A DNA stretch of 64,000 bases from positions 5,381,072-5,445,071 of the forward strand of contig CM026566.1 in assembly GCA_015143295.1 (NCBI GenBank), read 5' to 3'. Source of the DNA: Tetracentron sinense (taxonomy: Eukaryota > Streptophyta > Magnoliopsida > Trochodendrales > Trochodendraceae). The position numbers and the translations under genes were made by a program. This document shows positions 36,240 through 47,687 of this stretch, in pieces (positions within the stretch are counted from its first letter, which is position 1; every line of letters begins with the position of its first letter). The notes beneath the pieces were generated by a model, which saw only the letters and a program-made list of their open reading frames with translations, ran no database searches and was not told the DNA's origin.

Positions 36240-37320
36240 TCACACTGGGAATTCGACTTACTCGGTGCCCAAATCGGACAAACTACCTCAGATTCTCTCG
36301 AAACTAATTCTCACACTTAGGGTGTGTCGAATTACACACAATAGAAGAAACCACATAAAAAACCAAGTCTCGATTAGGATTTGGTGCACGATTGTAGGTT
36401 TATGCCAAAGTATTCTTCAAAGTTGGGAATTCGGCCTACTTGGTGCCCAAATCGGGCAAACGACCTTGGATTCCCTCGAAACCAATTCACATACTTAGGT
36501 TGTGTCGAAATACACACGTTAGAAGAAATCGCATAAAAAATCGAGCCCCGGTTAGGATTTGGTATGCTGTCGTAGGTTTAAGCCAAAGTATTTTTGAAAA
36601 GTTGGGAATTGGGCCTACTCGGTGCCCAAATCAGGTAAACAATCTCGGATTCCCTCGAAACCAATTCCACACTTAGGTTGTGTTGAAATACCCGGCGTTA
36701 GAAGAAACCACATAAAAAATCGAGCCCCGATTAGGATTTGGTGCACAGTTGTAAGTTTAGGCCAAAGTATTCTTGAAAAATTGGGAATTCAGCCTACTCG
36801 AAGCCCAAATAGGACAAACGACCTCGGATTCTCTTGAAACCAATTCCCACATTGAAGTTGTGTCGAAATACACGTATTAGAAGAAACCGTATAAAAAATC
36901 GAGTCCCAATTAGGATTTGGTGTGCGGTTGTAGGTTTAGGCCACAATATTCTTAAAAAGTTGAGAATTTGGTCTACTCGGTATCCAAATCGGACAAATGA
37001 CAAACAAATTCTCACACTTAGGTTGTGTCGAAATACATGTATTAGAAAAAACTGCATAAAAAACCAAGCCCTAATTAGGATTTGGTGCGCGGTTATAAAT
37101 TTAGGCCAAAGTATTCTTGAAAAGTTGGGAATTCGGCCTACTCAGTGCCCAAATCAAGCAAACGACATCGGATTCCCTCGAAACTAATTTCCACACTTGG
37201 GTTGTGTTGAAATACACGTGTTAGAAGAAACTACATAAAAAATCGAGCCCCGATTAGGATTTGGTGTGCGGTTGTAAGTTTAAGCCAAAATATTCTTGAA
37301 AAGTTGGGAATTCGGCTTTG
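36240..37320 (+). repeat. Satellite-like array, six units of ~178 bp
   Basis: Unit starts (GGGAATTCGGCCTACTCGGT) recur at about 36247, 36424, 36603, 36783, 36961, 37126 and 37306. Spacings are 177, 179, 180, 178, 165 and 180 bp; the fifth unit has a small deletion. Each unit holds CTTAGGTTGTGTCGAAATAC and CGATTAGGATTTGGTG. The array begins right after the TGGCGACTCT primer-like site. Small ORFs across it are repeat-derived. Confidence 0.92.
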
Positions 37321-38486
37321 TTAGGGATGAAATTTCTAGATTTTTATGTGTTTAATTAAACTCTATAAGTATGAAAAATCTATGACGAGTTTGCATGTTA
37401 GTTATGAAATCCTTAGACTTTTATGTGTTTAAACTCTATATGTATGAAAAATCTGATATGAACTTGTCTCTTTGCATATTAATTAATTATGAAATCCTTA
37501 AATCTTATCATTTCGAGATTTTAATAATAAATTATATTTAATTGTCTTTGTAGGAGGGAGTCGGCAGTACACACCTGTTGGGTTTTAGACTAGTAGGAGG
37601 GATCCGGTAGGAGGGATCCGGTAGGAGGGAGATAGGCAGGCTTAGAATTTTTTTTCTTTACTACCTAGCAATTTTTAATGGACATGTATATATTGTTATT
37701 ATTACATTATGAGCACATATGTACGACGATTTGTATGGATTTATTTTATTATATATATATTGATTGGATTGGATTGGATGGATTATAGGTAAAAAATTGA
37801 ATGAATACGATTAATTTATTTTATATTGCTGACAAGTACAACATCGTAGTACAAAAATAATTTATTTTATATGATGCCCTAGTGTCATGTCACTGTAGGA
37901 ATGGTCTTGAGTTGCCCTATGACCATATGGTCTCAATATCTTTTTTCGAAGTCCTCTATAGAGCGTATGCTTGGTCATTGCAATTTGTTATAATCAAAGT
38001 TAAAGTTTAAATTGTAGTTGGTTCTTCCATTGATATATTTGAAGACTTCTACTTCTACTTTTATTCTTGCCTCTCGGAGTAAGATTTATCTTTTGTGATT
38101 GAAGATTGTATTGCTTCCTTCCTTCCTTGCGACTCAATTTGATGAAAATTCGGGTTCTCGGTTTGTTTGTTAGAGGACAAACTTTTGATTCCCCATTCTT
38201 TCTATATATAAAACAACCTTTAACTGCTTGATGTTGTCCTTGGTTTCACTATACCAAATAATAATAGATTCAATATTTCTTCCCTCCTGCTGAAAGTGAC
38301 TGTGTTATATTCCTTGAGCAATTTACAAAAATCGGAATTTGCTTTTCCACCCTCAAGTAAAGAACAAAGATAATGTAGAACAACCAAAGATAAAGCAAGA
38401 GATAATTCGTTCTCGTCTTTGGGAGGAGTGTTAGCCCTACTTTCGGGCTTTTTATACTCTCAGCTGTTCGGTAGAGAGTGAACACC
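37321..38486 (+). promoter_or_regulatory. Upstream region of the intact ACD6-like gene
   Basis: Two imperfect copies of GAAATYCTTAGAYTTTTATG...CTCTATATGTATGAAAAATCT lie at 37330-37460, and GGAGGGATCCGGTA repeats at 37594-37625. A good TATA box candidate (TATATATAAA, 38203-38212) stands about 275 bp ahead of the ATG. The 16 bases just before the ATG (GTAGAGAGTGAACACC) are identical in copy C at 56874-56889, so this leader is conserved in the family. No other gene lies here. Confidence 0.45.
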
Positions 38487-41400
38487 ATGGATCCTAGATT
38501 GTATGAAGCAGCAAGGGAGGGAAGCGTTGATCTCGTCAAGAAACTAAAAGAAGAAAATCCCAACCTTCTACTAGGAGTCACTCCAATCCTGGAGAACACC
38601 ATTCTTCACCTCGCCACGAAACTCAGAAACGAGGATTTGGTTAAGGAAGTATGTGACCAGTGTGAATCACTTCTGGCCATGACAAACTCCAAAGGAGACA
38701 CTGCATTGCACATTGCTGCAAGGGCGGGCTATCTCTCTATAGTGCATATCCTGGTCGAGAAATCCATTTGTGGATCAACATCCAGAGATGTCGAAGAAGG
38801 AGCTCATATACTGAGGATTAAAAATGAAGAGAAGAACACAGTCTTGCATGAAGCTCTACGATACCGTCACTCAGATGTGGCCAAGGTGTTGACCGAGAAG
38901 GCCCCTGAATTATGGCTTGTTGTTAATGAAGCTAGCGAATCCCCACTTTATCTGGCCGTAAAAGGAGGACTTACAGAAATTGCACGTGAAGTCTTAGAAT
39001 CTGCTCTGCCATTTGCTCATGAAGGGCCAAACAAATTGACGGCATTACACGCCGCAGTCATTTGGGACGATTACGGTATGATTGCACACATTCTTATCAT
39101 CTTTCATTTGGGTTATTCATATATGATATGAGAAGAGTCTATAAGGCTTTTAGTTCCCATCAGCGACTCAGATTGAGAGTAATTAAGAATAAGAATCTTT
39201 TTAAACCCCTCTCTCTCTCTCTCTTTTATGTATGTGCAAGGTATTGTAAAATTACTAGTGGAAAAAAAGGCAGAACTCATCAAAAAAAGGGATATCTATG
39301 GAAGAAGTGCTCTTCACTATGCTGCATCCTATGATAGGCCTGCGGAGGCCAGACTTTTGTTGGTGTCAAACACCGCAGTAGCCTACATCCAAGACAAAGG
39401 TGGTAGATCACCTCTGCACTACGCAGCCGGTAACGGTAGCTTTTTGACAGCTATGGGGATCATTGCATGGTACCCAGATGCTGTTGACCTGGTTGACGAA
39501 AGAGGCCAGAATGCTTTCCATTTTTGCGTCGCCAATTATAATCAAGCGAGGCCGTGGGGTCATAATTTGGTGCTCCGTTGGTTCATGAATACTAAGATTA
39601 GGTATGATGAGCTCTTAAACCAGGCGGACAAGGATGGAAACACTCCTTTGCATCTGGCCGTCGACCACGGCTCTCCTGATTTGGTAAGATTTCTGTTAAA
39701 GAAATACAAGGGCAGACTCGACATTGATGCCATGAACACGGCCCTCTGTACACCCTTGGATTTGGCTCTCCCAGGAAAACATGGTCCACAAGCAAAAGAG
39801 GTACTATATTTTATTTCATGCAAAAGATTAGACACTAAATTGCATGCACTGCACTATGGATTAGACCCTAAATTGCCGAATTGCACGCACACAAAATATC
39901 AATTTAAAAAAAAAAAAAAACCTTTTGGGATAGGGATAGCATCCATCTCCTTCAAATTGCCTTTTGTCACTCTCCCTCTTTGGGGAAATGACGAGAGTGC
40001 ATTCGATTTGGTTTTCTAGTTTAAATAAATTACTTAGATAACTTTTCTACTTCAAATGTATCTAAAAGTGGTATTAATAAGATTTTCTAGTTTAAATAAG
40101 TTAGGATATATAGTTTATGCTCTTAACTATATATCCTAACTTATCCAAATAAATATTTTGTTACATCCCAAAATGTCATCTGAGCCAAAATAAAATCATG
40201 CATCGCAACACTGTGTTATCATAAACATATAAGGCAATACATAAAATGACAACTAAAAAATTCTTGAAATAATATCAATCTCAAAATGTCTAGATCAATT
40301 TATCCAAAGGATCATTCGATTCTATGTGATCACCTTCAGCTTCCTCCAGATACTCTTCCTCCTCCTAAGGTTCAGCTACTACTTCTAAATTTAAACCTAT
40401 CGAAATAAACATATCGGTTGAGTACATACAATTCAGTACTAGACATAAAATCTTAGCTAACAATATTATAAACATGAATATAAATCATGTTCATCATAAC
40501 TTAACTTAGCATACATGCATATATACATCAGAGTGTGGAAACATGTTAACATGTTATCTTACTTACTTGTAAGCTTATTTAACTTGTGAGATCTTATTCA
40601 ACTTGCATACACTTGTGAGACAACTTAAAATAGCTCAACACATATGTAGGTGAAGAGGCTATAATATATTATTCATACCGAGTAACCAACGAATTGCATC
40701 CATCAGTGCACTTATGGTTCTTGTGAGCCAGATAACTAGTATCCATAAAATCCACGTGTAAACCAGGTACTATGTACCCTTGATTTTATAACTTGTTAGC
40801 AAAGTAGTAGCATCCTTGTGAAAACTTGAGATCTTAGACAGTGCTAGTATTGGTACTCGTAGCTTATGAAAACACATCATACAATCATACATACACACAT
40901 ACTTGTGAGCTTAATTGTGAGACTTATGAGAATTCTTGTCAACTTATTATACATGTGAAGTGAAAATGATAACTCTCGATTAAACTACACCTTAAATTAC
41001 AAATCTAGTGTCATCGAAGAATCATCATAGCGTCACATACCAAAATGAGAAATAATCTAAGCAACAAGACCATAATTCAAGGCTCATTTATCCAAATAGT
41101 AAATCATAAAATAGATACATCATACGTCATGTCATACATAGCATATTCATCTTAATCATAGAGAGCACGAAACAAGATCATGGTTCATAACATAAATTCA
41201 TACAATCATATTCTTACAAATTTATTACTTAATTTAGGTCAATCAACCACACTTATTCGATTTACATACTTTACACAGAATTACTTACATTGAATTCATA
41301 CAACTTATACACATGCAAAATTTTCTTTTAAATTCATTTAAAATCCTTACTTGCATAGTAATTTCATATTCATTGTTCCTTAAAAATTTATCCCTACTTT

Positions 41401-44400
41401 CATATTCATTCTTATTCTTAAATTCAATAACAATATTATCATTAGCTTAGAGGAGAATTTATCTACTTGAAATCTTAATGCTTATTCTTAATTAATTCTA
41501 TTCTTGATATTCATGCTATTGATAACTAAGGAAGACATATCTACTTTTAATCTTTTTCTTATTCTCATATCAATTAATAATCATGCTATTCTTAGCTAAA
41601 AGACAATATATCATCCTTTAAAATGACAATAATCTCCGATCGAAAGCTTCTCTTTACAACAATTCGCGTCCAACGAGATGAAATCACTCTTTCGATCATG
41701 ATCTCTCCTTCTTCAAGTTTTTCCTTATTCTCCAGGCAAGAATTCCATCAAAACCCTACATTTTCCTCCCTCTGAAGTTCTAAAGCTCTTAGTTAGATAA
41801 GAAATCCTAATTCCATGCAATAATAATAATTTATAGGGTTATCTCGAGAGTTTCCAACTTTCTTCAAATTCTACTCGTTTTTATGGATTTCTACGCGAGG
41901 TCGTTCAAATGCCCTAGTAACCGTTTGAATGCCTTCCCCTTTTTTGTTACTTTTAAGTGAACATCAATATTGAACAAGCATATAAAACATAAAAAAATGA
42001 ATTAAAAAAATCCGCTCTCTACATAATTAATTAGATTTGTAATCTACTAAATATTATTATTTTTATTTTGGGTAAATTACACTGACCTTCCATCAGGTTT
42101 GGTGAAATTTCGGAAACCTCCTCCCTTGTTTATGAAATTGTACTACCCTTCCCTATCTACTTTAGTTATCTATAACAAATGCCCCCTTCCCTTCTGTCCA
42201 TTACTTATATGGATGGACTTTGATGATGTCATGATTTAAACATTTTAAAATATCTAAATTACCCTTCTTAAAGTCAAAGTTAGCTAATGCATTAAAATAA
42301 ATGTAGAGTCTCCCTTTAATTACGGTTAAGCATAATTAACCTAAAGTTAATATTTTTTCTTAAAACCAAAGTTAGATGTATGAACCCTAGGGGTGAGTGA
42401 ATCTTAACCATAGTGGGTGTTAAAAGGGACACATGGTGGCTGATAGAGCCTCCTTTAATTATGGTTTTTTTTTAAAAATTTTTCTTAAACCCAAAGTTAG
42501 ATGGACAAACCCTAGGCATGAGGGAATCTTAACCATAGTTAGTGGGTGTAAAAAGGGACACATGGCGGCTTGTAAAGCTCCTTTAATTGTGTTTAAGCAT
42601 AATTAACCAAAGTTAATATTTTTTATTTTTTCTTAATACCAAGGTTAGATGGATGAACCTAAGAGGTGAGTGAATCTTAATCACAGTTAGTGGGTATTAA
42701 AAGGGACACATGGCAACTTGTAGAGCTCCCTTTAATTGTGATAGAGTCCATTTTTTAAAAACCAAGCCATAAAGAACATGTTTCGTGGAGTAATTGGGGT
42801 AAAAATGTAAAAGAGTATCCTCTCATTAATAGCGTCAATCTAACTATCCTGACAGGGGATCGAGGGCAGTGTAATTTCAAAAACAATAGGAGAGGTTTCT
42901 GAAATTTTATCAAACCTCAAGGAAGGTCAATGTAATTTGCCCTTTAATTTTTTAACAAAATTCTAAATTTTGAATTTTTTTTGGATATTTTAATAAATTT
43001 TGAATACTTTTTTTTTTTACAATTAAATTAAAAATAAACCTGCACTATTTCTACCAAAATTTTGACCAATCAGAACAACCCAGCATCTTTATGATATCGA
43101 TTCCGGATGAGAGGACCGAGACCAAAATTTCGTTAACTTTCAAAAAATTGAAAATTACGGTCGAAACTTGAAACCACCCAAACGAAAAATGCACGGGGTC
43201 CTTTAGACGCTTGCCAAGACAAGGAAAAGCCTCATCTAAAGTCTAGGAGATCTAACAAAATGCACATACAGGATAACACTTTTGAACGGCCCAATAAATA
43301 AGGATATTATAAGATATTAGTTAGTGGCCTATTTCCAAAAAAAAAAAAAGGTTAGTGGCCCAGGTACCAAGTTACTTCTGTTAGACATATATGCCCACGA
43401 AAGCCATTCTAGAATTGTATTAGTCCACTAAAACAATAAAAACATATTTTACATTCATACATTGTCTTCTACATTAGATAACATATTAAAAGTATCTCAT
43501 TAGATGAGACTACTTTGTCACTTAGCTAACATTGTAGGAAAACCATCAAATTAGTTATTAACTAATTAATAAGGAAATATGGTTTTCTGGTTCGACCTAG
43601 TATTGTTCTAAGTTATTCAGGATACATCTGGACAATGTATTCCTACTAATTTACACATTGTTAGTTCTATATGATGAAGTGATGAATCTCAATCACCGAG
43701 AGAAGAGTCTCTTGACTAAGATATGGATATAAGTAAGAAGTACTTATATTACAACTGCATCGCTCAGTGGATACCCTTAGAGATATACTATCTATATATT
43801 TAGGATAGTCCATTTGACAGATTGTCTTTAACCTGAGAGGTCGACATCTTCTCTAGTATTTGCCGTATAGCTTTGATGTAGTCAATCATCATGTCCAACA
43901 CACCGGACTGAATACGGGCTCGTTGGGTTATGTACGCTATATTAGAAGAAGTGTGTGTATGCTCAACAAGGATTCCACTACTCTTCTACAGTAATTAATA
44001 TTGAGTTGATACTTGTCAAAATCGGACTTGAAAAACCCAGCACTGGTATTTATCGATGAAATGGTTTTATCGAGAAGTTTATTTTCTATATAAAAGAAAT
44101 GTAATTATTATTATTATTTCTTTTAAAGGATTTCTAAAATAGTTTTGAAAATCCAAGTTTAACTAAAAGTATCAAAAGAGAATGAGTTCTCAATATAAAC
44201 TAGGGATTAAAGACAGTATAATATATTGTCTTGTAAGCTTATAACAATATTGGAAATAGAGGGACGTATCTATAAATAAATCTTGTGATAGAAATGCCTG
44301 TAAGTAATTTTCTATTTTCTAAAGGTTAGTCACATTGTGTTAATGGACATTATTGTGATTAGTAGAATTTCAAAGACATAGATGAAATTCTATATTCCTA

Positions 44401-46944
44401 ATAGAGTTATAGGAAATGGTTTCCTAGTAACAATGCTTTAACCAAAAAGGTTAAGCACTTGATCCCATAACTGGAAATAGGAGATCCCTTTAGATTCCAC
44501 ACACTAGGACATTCTTAAAACTTTTAATTTAATTATTAATTAAATTAATTAATTTCTCTAAGTAATCACTATATGATATAGTGAAGCTCTAATAGGTGAA
44601 ATCACATTAGATGTGATTAATCAAATGGGTAGGACCCATTGGAAATTTTGATAAAGATCAAAGGATGACCTATTGGGTTTTGGAAACCCATAAGGGGCGT
44701 GTGGAAGTGGGGCTCACATAGGGTGGGACATCCACTTCATGATGAGAAGCCTTGTTTAATTAGTTACTAATTAATCATTCTTTATTAGATAAGGATAAAA
44801 TTTGTTAGTTAGTTACTAATTAAAGATTTCCTATTTAAAAGGGATTCCATTAGTTTGTTACTAATCAATAATTAGTTAGTTACTAATTAAAGATTTTTTA
44901 TTAGATAAGGGTAAGACTAGTCAGTTATTAATGGATAAAGTTAGTTTCTTTTTAAGATAAATCCTAATTAATTAGGGATTATCATTAAGGAAACTTTTGA
45001 GGAATCCTAATTGGATTAGGATAAAGATGAGGAGTCTTGGATTGCAAGCAAAGCAATCCAAGATGAACCCTATAAATAGGTGGGACACCTACCCTTGGGA
45101 GCCACTCTATTCATTCGATGTTTTCTCTCTCCCTCTCCTTAAAGCTCACGCCCCCCTCTTCTCTTGTGGAAAAGTGTACGGTCATCCATTCTCTTTTTCT
45201 CTTGGTTCTAGTTTTTCTCTTGAGTAAAAGCAGAACTAAGCTTGTTAAATCAAGAAAGGAACTTGAGATTCAAGAAAAGAACAAAGATCATAGTGCTTGA
45301 ATTGGAAAGATCATTAGCTTCCATTAGAGAAAGCTTTAAAAGGAAAAGAAGGTTCGTGTGGATCACGAATGAGACTTTACACTTGTGAAGTTTCACAAGC
45401 ATTGTTCTAATGTGGATTTGACTTAACAATTTCAAAGTCGCAAAGGTGAATGTTGTTTTTATCATTCATTGAACAAAATCAATTAGAATATCAGTCAGAT
45501 CTTGAGATTCGATGTGTGCCCCCCAAGAACTATTTTTCTAAAATTAAAATATGCATACTTTCAACTTCTTCTGGATATAAATTGTTTTAGGAAAATAATC
45601 ACCACCTCCATCTGTGAGAGGAGGGCCATCTCGGCTCCATTTTCTTATCATGTGTCCTTAATTTAACTTTCTTTAACCGTGTTTAAGATTCACTCACCCC
45701 TAGACTTCACTCATCTACCCCTTTTTTTTATCACACAATTAACATACTCCAACTCATGCACTCAGCCCTATAATCTCAACTCAAGCCTTTAACTACACAC
45801 ACCCCTCAAAAAAGAGGGGCATGATGGGAGTACTTAAGGAGAAGGCATGATAACCGATCTGGGATAATGGGCTAGGGAAATATAAAATGAATTGAAAGGT
45901 TACTATAGGGTTAAAAAAAATTTAACCAGAGTTTGTGACAGTTGAAGGGACGTTGTTTTTTTTTTTTTTTTTTTTTTTGGGGGGGGGGGGGGAATTACTT
46001 GGGGTTGGGATCGGATTTGGTCTGGCCCTCGCTAGACCAAATCCGGCTGGCTCACTCACAGATCCCCTTTTTATGCCCTTTTAACCCTCGTTAAAAATAT
46101 TCCAACTCCTGTGGTTAAGTTTCTTTTAGCATTTTCTCCAAAAAAAAACTAATGTTAAATGGTTGAACCCTAAGGTTTTGTGAAGCTTAACCACAGTTCA
46201 AGAGTGTCAAACGGGGTACATGTCGACCTATGGATTGAGGGCAAGATGGTTTTGGCCTGGCGAAGGCCAGACAAAATCCATTCCCCTTGGGGTTGGGGAT
46301 GGAGCCATGGAGGCCCCACCCAAAGTAGTTATTTCCAATGGAGGGTGTAATGTATGGTTATACAAATGAACTTCTTCATTTGGTCCTCCCCTTTCGTTTT
46401 TCATTCTTCATGTTGACGTTAATATGAACAGGAAAATCAAGTCTCTCGGGAGCTAATTTCTGCTAATGCTAAACGCGGTATAGCAAACCCAATAATTCAT
46501 CTCGATGATGCTAAAAGGATGGTGGAGGAATATATCAGCCGTACAAAAGAAATTAACAAACCACAGATGCTAGTCGCAACTCTCATTGCCACTGTCACCT
46601 TCGCTGCAGCTTTCCAAGTTCCGGGAGGTTACCAAAGTGAGGGTAGAGCAACCCTTGCGAGAAAAGCAGCTTTCCAAGCCTTTGTGCTAACGGATGCCAT
46701 AGCATTGTCATGCTCCATGACTGCTGTATTCCTCAATTTCATAATGCCCCTTCTTCGTGGTCGTTGGCCCCTCAAAACCATTCGGTTTGTCGCAATTCTG
46801 ACACTCGTCGCCATGGTAGCAATGTTGGTAGCATTCGTGGCTGGCCTCTACGTGGTGTTAACTAAATCCTTGTGGCTCGCCATTTTTACTTGTTGTATTG
46901 TCTTTGGGATTTTTTTTTCTTTCCTGGTTTTTTTGGAAATTTAG
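38487..46944 (+). CDS. ACD6-like ankyrin-repeat, PGG-domain membrane protein (copy B, apparently intact, 3 exons)
   Basis: Exons by GT-AG reading: 38487-39075, 39241-39800, 46432-46944, with phases fitting at both joins (DYG|IVKLLVEKK and AKE|ENQVS). The product is 553 residues. Residues 1-383 carry about eight ankyrin repeats (MDPRLYEAAREGSVDLVKKL, GDTALHIAARAGYLSIVHIL, GRSALHYAASYDRPAEARLL, GGRSPLHYAAGNG, DGNTPLHLAVDHGSPDLVRF). Exon 3 is the PGG domain, with QVPGGY at about 445-450 and four TM helices (about 430-446, 465-487, 502-526, 530-551). Such proteins act at membranes; ACD6 of Arabidopsis promotes salicylate-dependent defence and cell death. The role here is inferred from architecture. 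I choose the ATG at 38487 because copy C has the same leader and start. The weak point is the 6.6-kb second intron, so correct splicing needs RNA evidence. Confidence 0.85.
40159..42060 (-). mobile_element. Reverse gypsy LTR fragment (right edge uncertain)
   Basis: Plus-strand start TGTTACATCCCAAAATGTC is the complement of an LTR end (GACATTTTGGGATGTAACA), comparable with ATTTTGGGGTCGTTACA at 13617. The complement of about 40395-40440 gives CTGAATTGTATGTACTCAACCGA, the counterpart of the CTGAGTATTCCATACTCAGTCGA hairpin region in the other gypsy LTRs. I found no matching target duplication on the right, so the LTR is truncated or its end was obscured by the MITE at 42068. Confidence 0.6.
42068..42941. 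mobile_element. MITE with TIR GGGTAAATTACACTGACCTTCC and triplicated core
   Basis: The left end GGGTAAATTACACTGACCTTCC is mirrored by GGAAGGTCAATGTAATTTGCCC on the right. Subterminal GGTTTGGTGAAATTTCGGAAAC is mirrored by GTTTCTGAAATTTTATCAAACC. The middle (42300-42745) holds three tandem units of about 145 bp, each with CCTTTAATTRYGGTTAAGCATAATTAACC, TTAGATGGATGAACCCTA and GGGACACATGG. The core is the one shared with other MITEs here. Confidence 0.85.
43379..45563 (+). mobile_element. Solo LTR in intron 2, TSD ACTTC
   Basis: TGTTAGACATATATGCCCACG (43379) to ATGCATACTTTCA (45563), 2185 bp. Perfect ACTTC duplications lie at 43374-43378 and 45564-45568. Same family as 7223-10081, and same ends as the reverse copy at 52623-56442 (GAAAGTATGCAT...). 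TATA box CTATAAATAGG near 45072. It lies in the same orientation as the host gene, so its promoter and polyadenylation signals could act on the gene's strand. Confidence 0.93.
45600..46330. mobile_element. MITE-derived DNA with T23-G14 tract, intron 2
   Basis: Two elements are suggested. One has the shared core with CTTTCTTTAACCGTGTTTAAGATTCACTCACCCCTAGACTTCA (45665-45710). The other runs from GGGGTTGGGATCGGATTTGG (about 46001) to AAATCCATTCCCCTTGGGGTTGGGGATGG (about 46305) and carries CTGGCCCTCGCTAGACC / GGCCTGGCGAAGGCCAGAC. The homopolymers T23 (45956-45978) and G14 (45979-45992) abut. Boundaries are approximate. Confidence 0.55.
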
Positions 46945-47373
46945 TCTAAAATCAGATGATCCGGTGTCTGATGCTAGTGCCTTAAAAAAAATATCGGAAA
47001 AAAATATCTCGAGTGTTTGATTTTAGAAATTTGGTATTTGGTCTTTGGCGAGTCTCTTGTGTACCTTCTCATGTCCTTCATTAGCAAGCTCAAAATTTTA
47101 GAAAGTTCTTGTCAGCAATTGTATTTGTATATCTTATAAATCTTAATGAGATTCTTCTGTTTTATTATTTGCAAACATTGTGAATACAAACCCACAACTG
47201 CAAGTTGGCCGCTTTGGGTGCATTGCCTATAAACAATTGGATCCTTTGAATTTCCCATATAAAGTGCATACCTGGTGTTAATACATGAGAATTGCAATAG
47301 TTAAAATCGTTCACCACCTGCCTAAAGTGACTATTCCAACCATACGGATGGTGCATGTTTTTGTCTAAGAAGA
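46945..47373 (+). other. 3' UTR / downstream region of the intact gene
   Basis: Conserved with the 3' flanks of copy A (2990-3180) and of the relic at 27690-28030. Conservation over about 300 bp after the stop suggests transcribed 3' UTR or recent duplication. Candidate polyadenylation words (TATAAATC near 47133) are present but not decisive. Confidence 0.6.
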
Positions 47374-47510
47374 CACTACAAGAAAAAGTCCCTTTACTGA
47401 CAGAATTTTACCAACGGCTTAAAAACCGTCTCTATATAACACTTATACCAACGGTTTTCTAACCGTTGGTGGTATCTGTCACTACTAATTATAAAAAGTA
47501 CATAATATCC
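47374..47510 (+). mobile_element. CACTA transposon terminus
   Basis: CACTACAAGAAAAA (47374-47387) is the standard plant CACTA (En/Spm) end. Subterminal inverted words follow (ACCAACGGCTTAAAAACCGT, CCAACGGTTTTCTAACCGTTGG). No second terminus or transposase is nearby, so this is a fragment or a very short derivative placed just after the gene's 3' UTR. Confidence 0.7.
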
Positions 47511-47687
47511 CTAGAAGAAGGGATTGAGAGATGGGAGCCTTTATTTTTATTTTTTCTTTAATGGTTTCTGATATTGTTTCTGAATTATAAAAAAATGTTT
47601 CTCCCCTCCAAAATTAGGGTCTAGCCTCCTATAGAAAAACTATCATGTGGCTCATGCAGACTCTGTAAGTGACATGTGTCCCAAAGT

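Larger units (their letters stand above)
39801..46431 (+). other. Intron 2 of the intact ACD6-like gene, 6631 bp, loaded with transposons
   Basis: Donor AAAGAG|GTACTA, acceptor GAACAG|GAAAAT. It contains, in order: ancestral intron DNA shared with copy C (39801-39870), a reverse gypsy LTR (from 40159), a MITE with triplicated core (42068-42941), ancestral intron DNA again (about 43180-43370, matching 59770-59880), a solo LTR (43379-45563) and a MITE pair (45600-46330). If the intron is not removed, the frame stays open to a stop at 40017-40019. That would add about 72 residues with no membrane domain. Confidence 0.75.

Noticed and set aside
36223-37187. Chain of overlapping ORFs resembling a repetitive protein
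   Set aside because: They follow the 178-bp satellite units in all frames and lack any recognisable domain.
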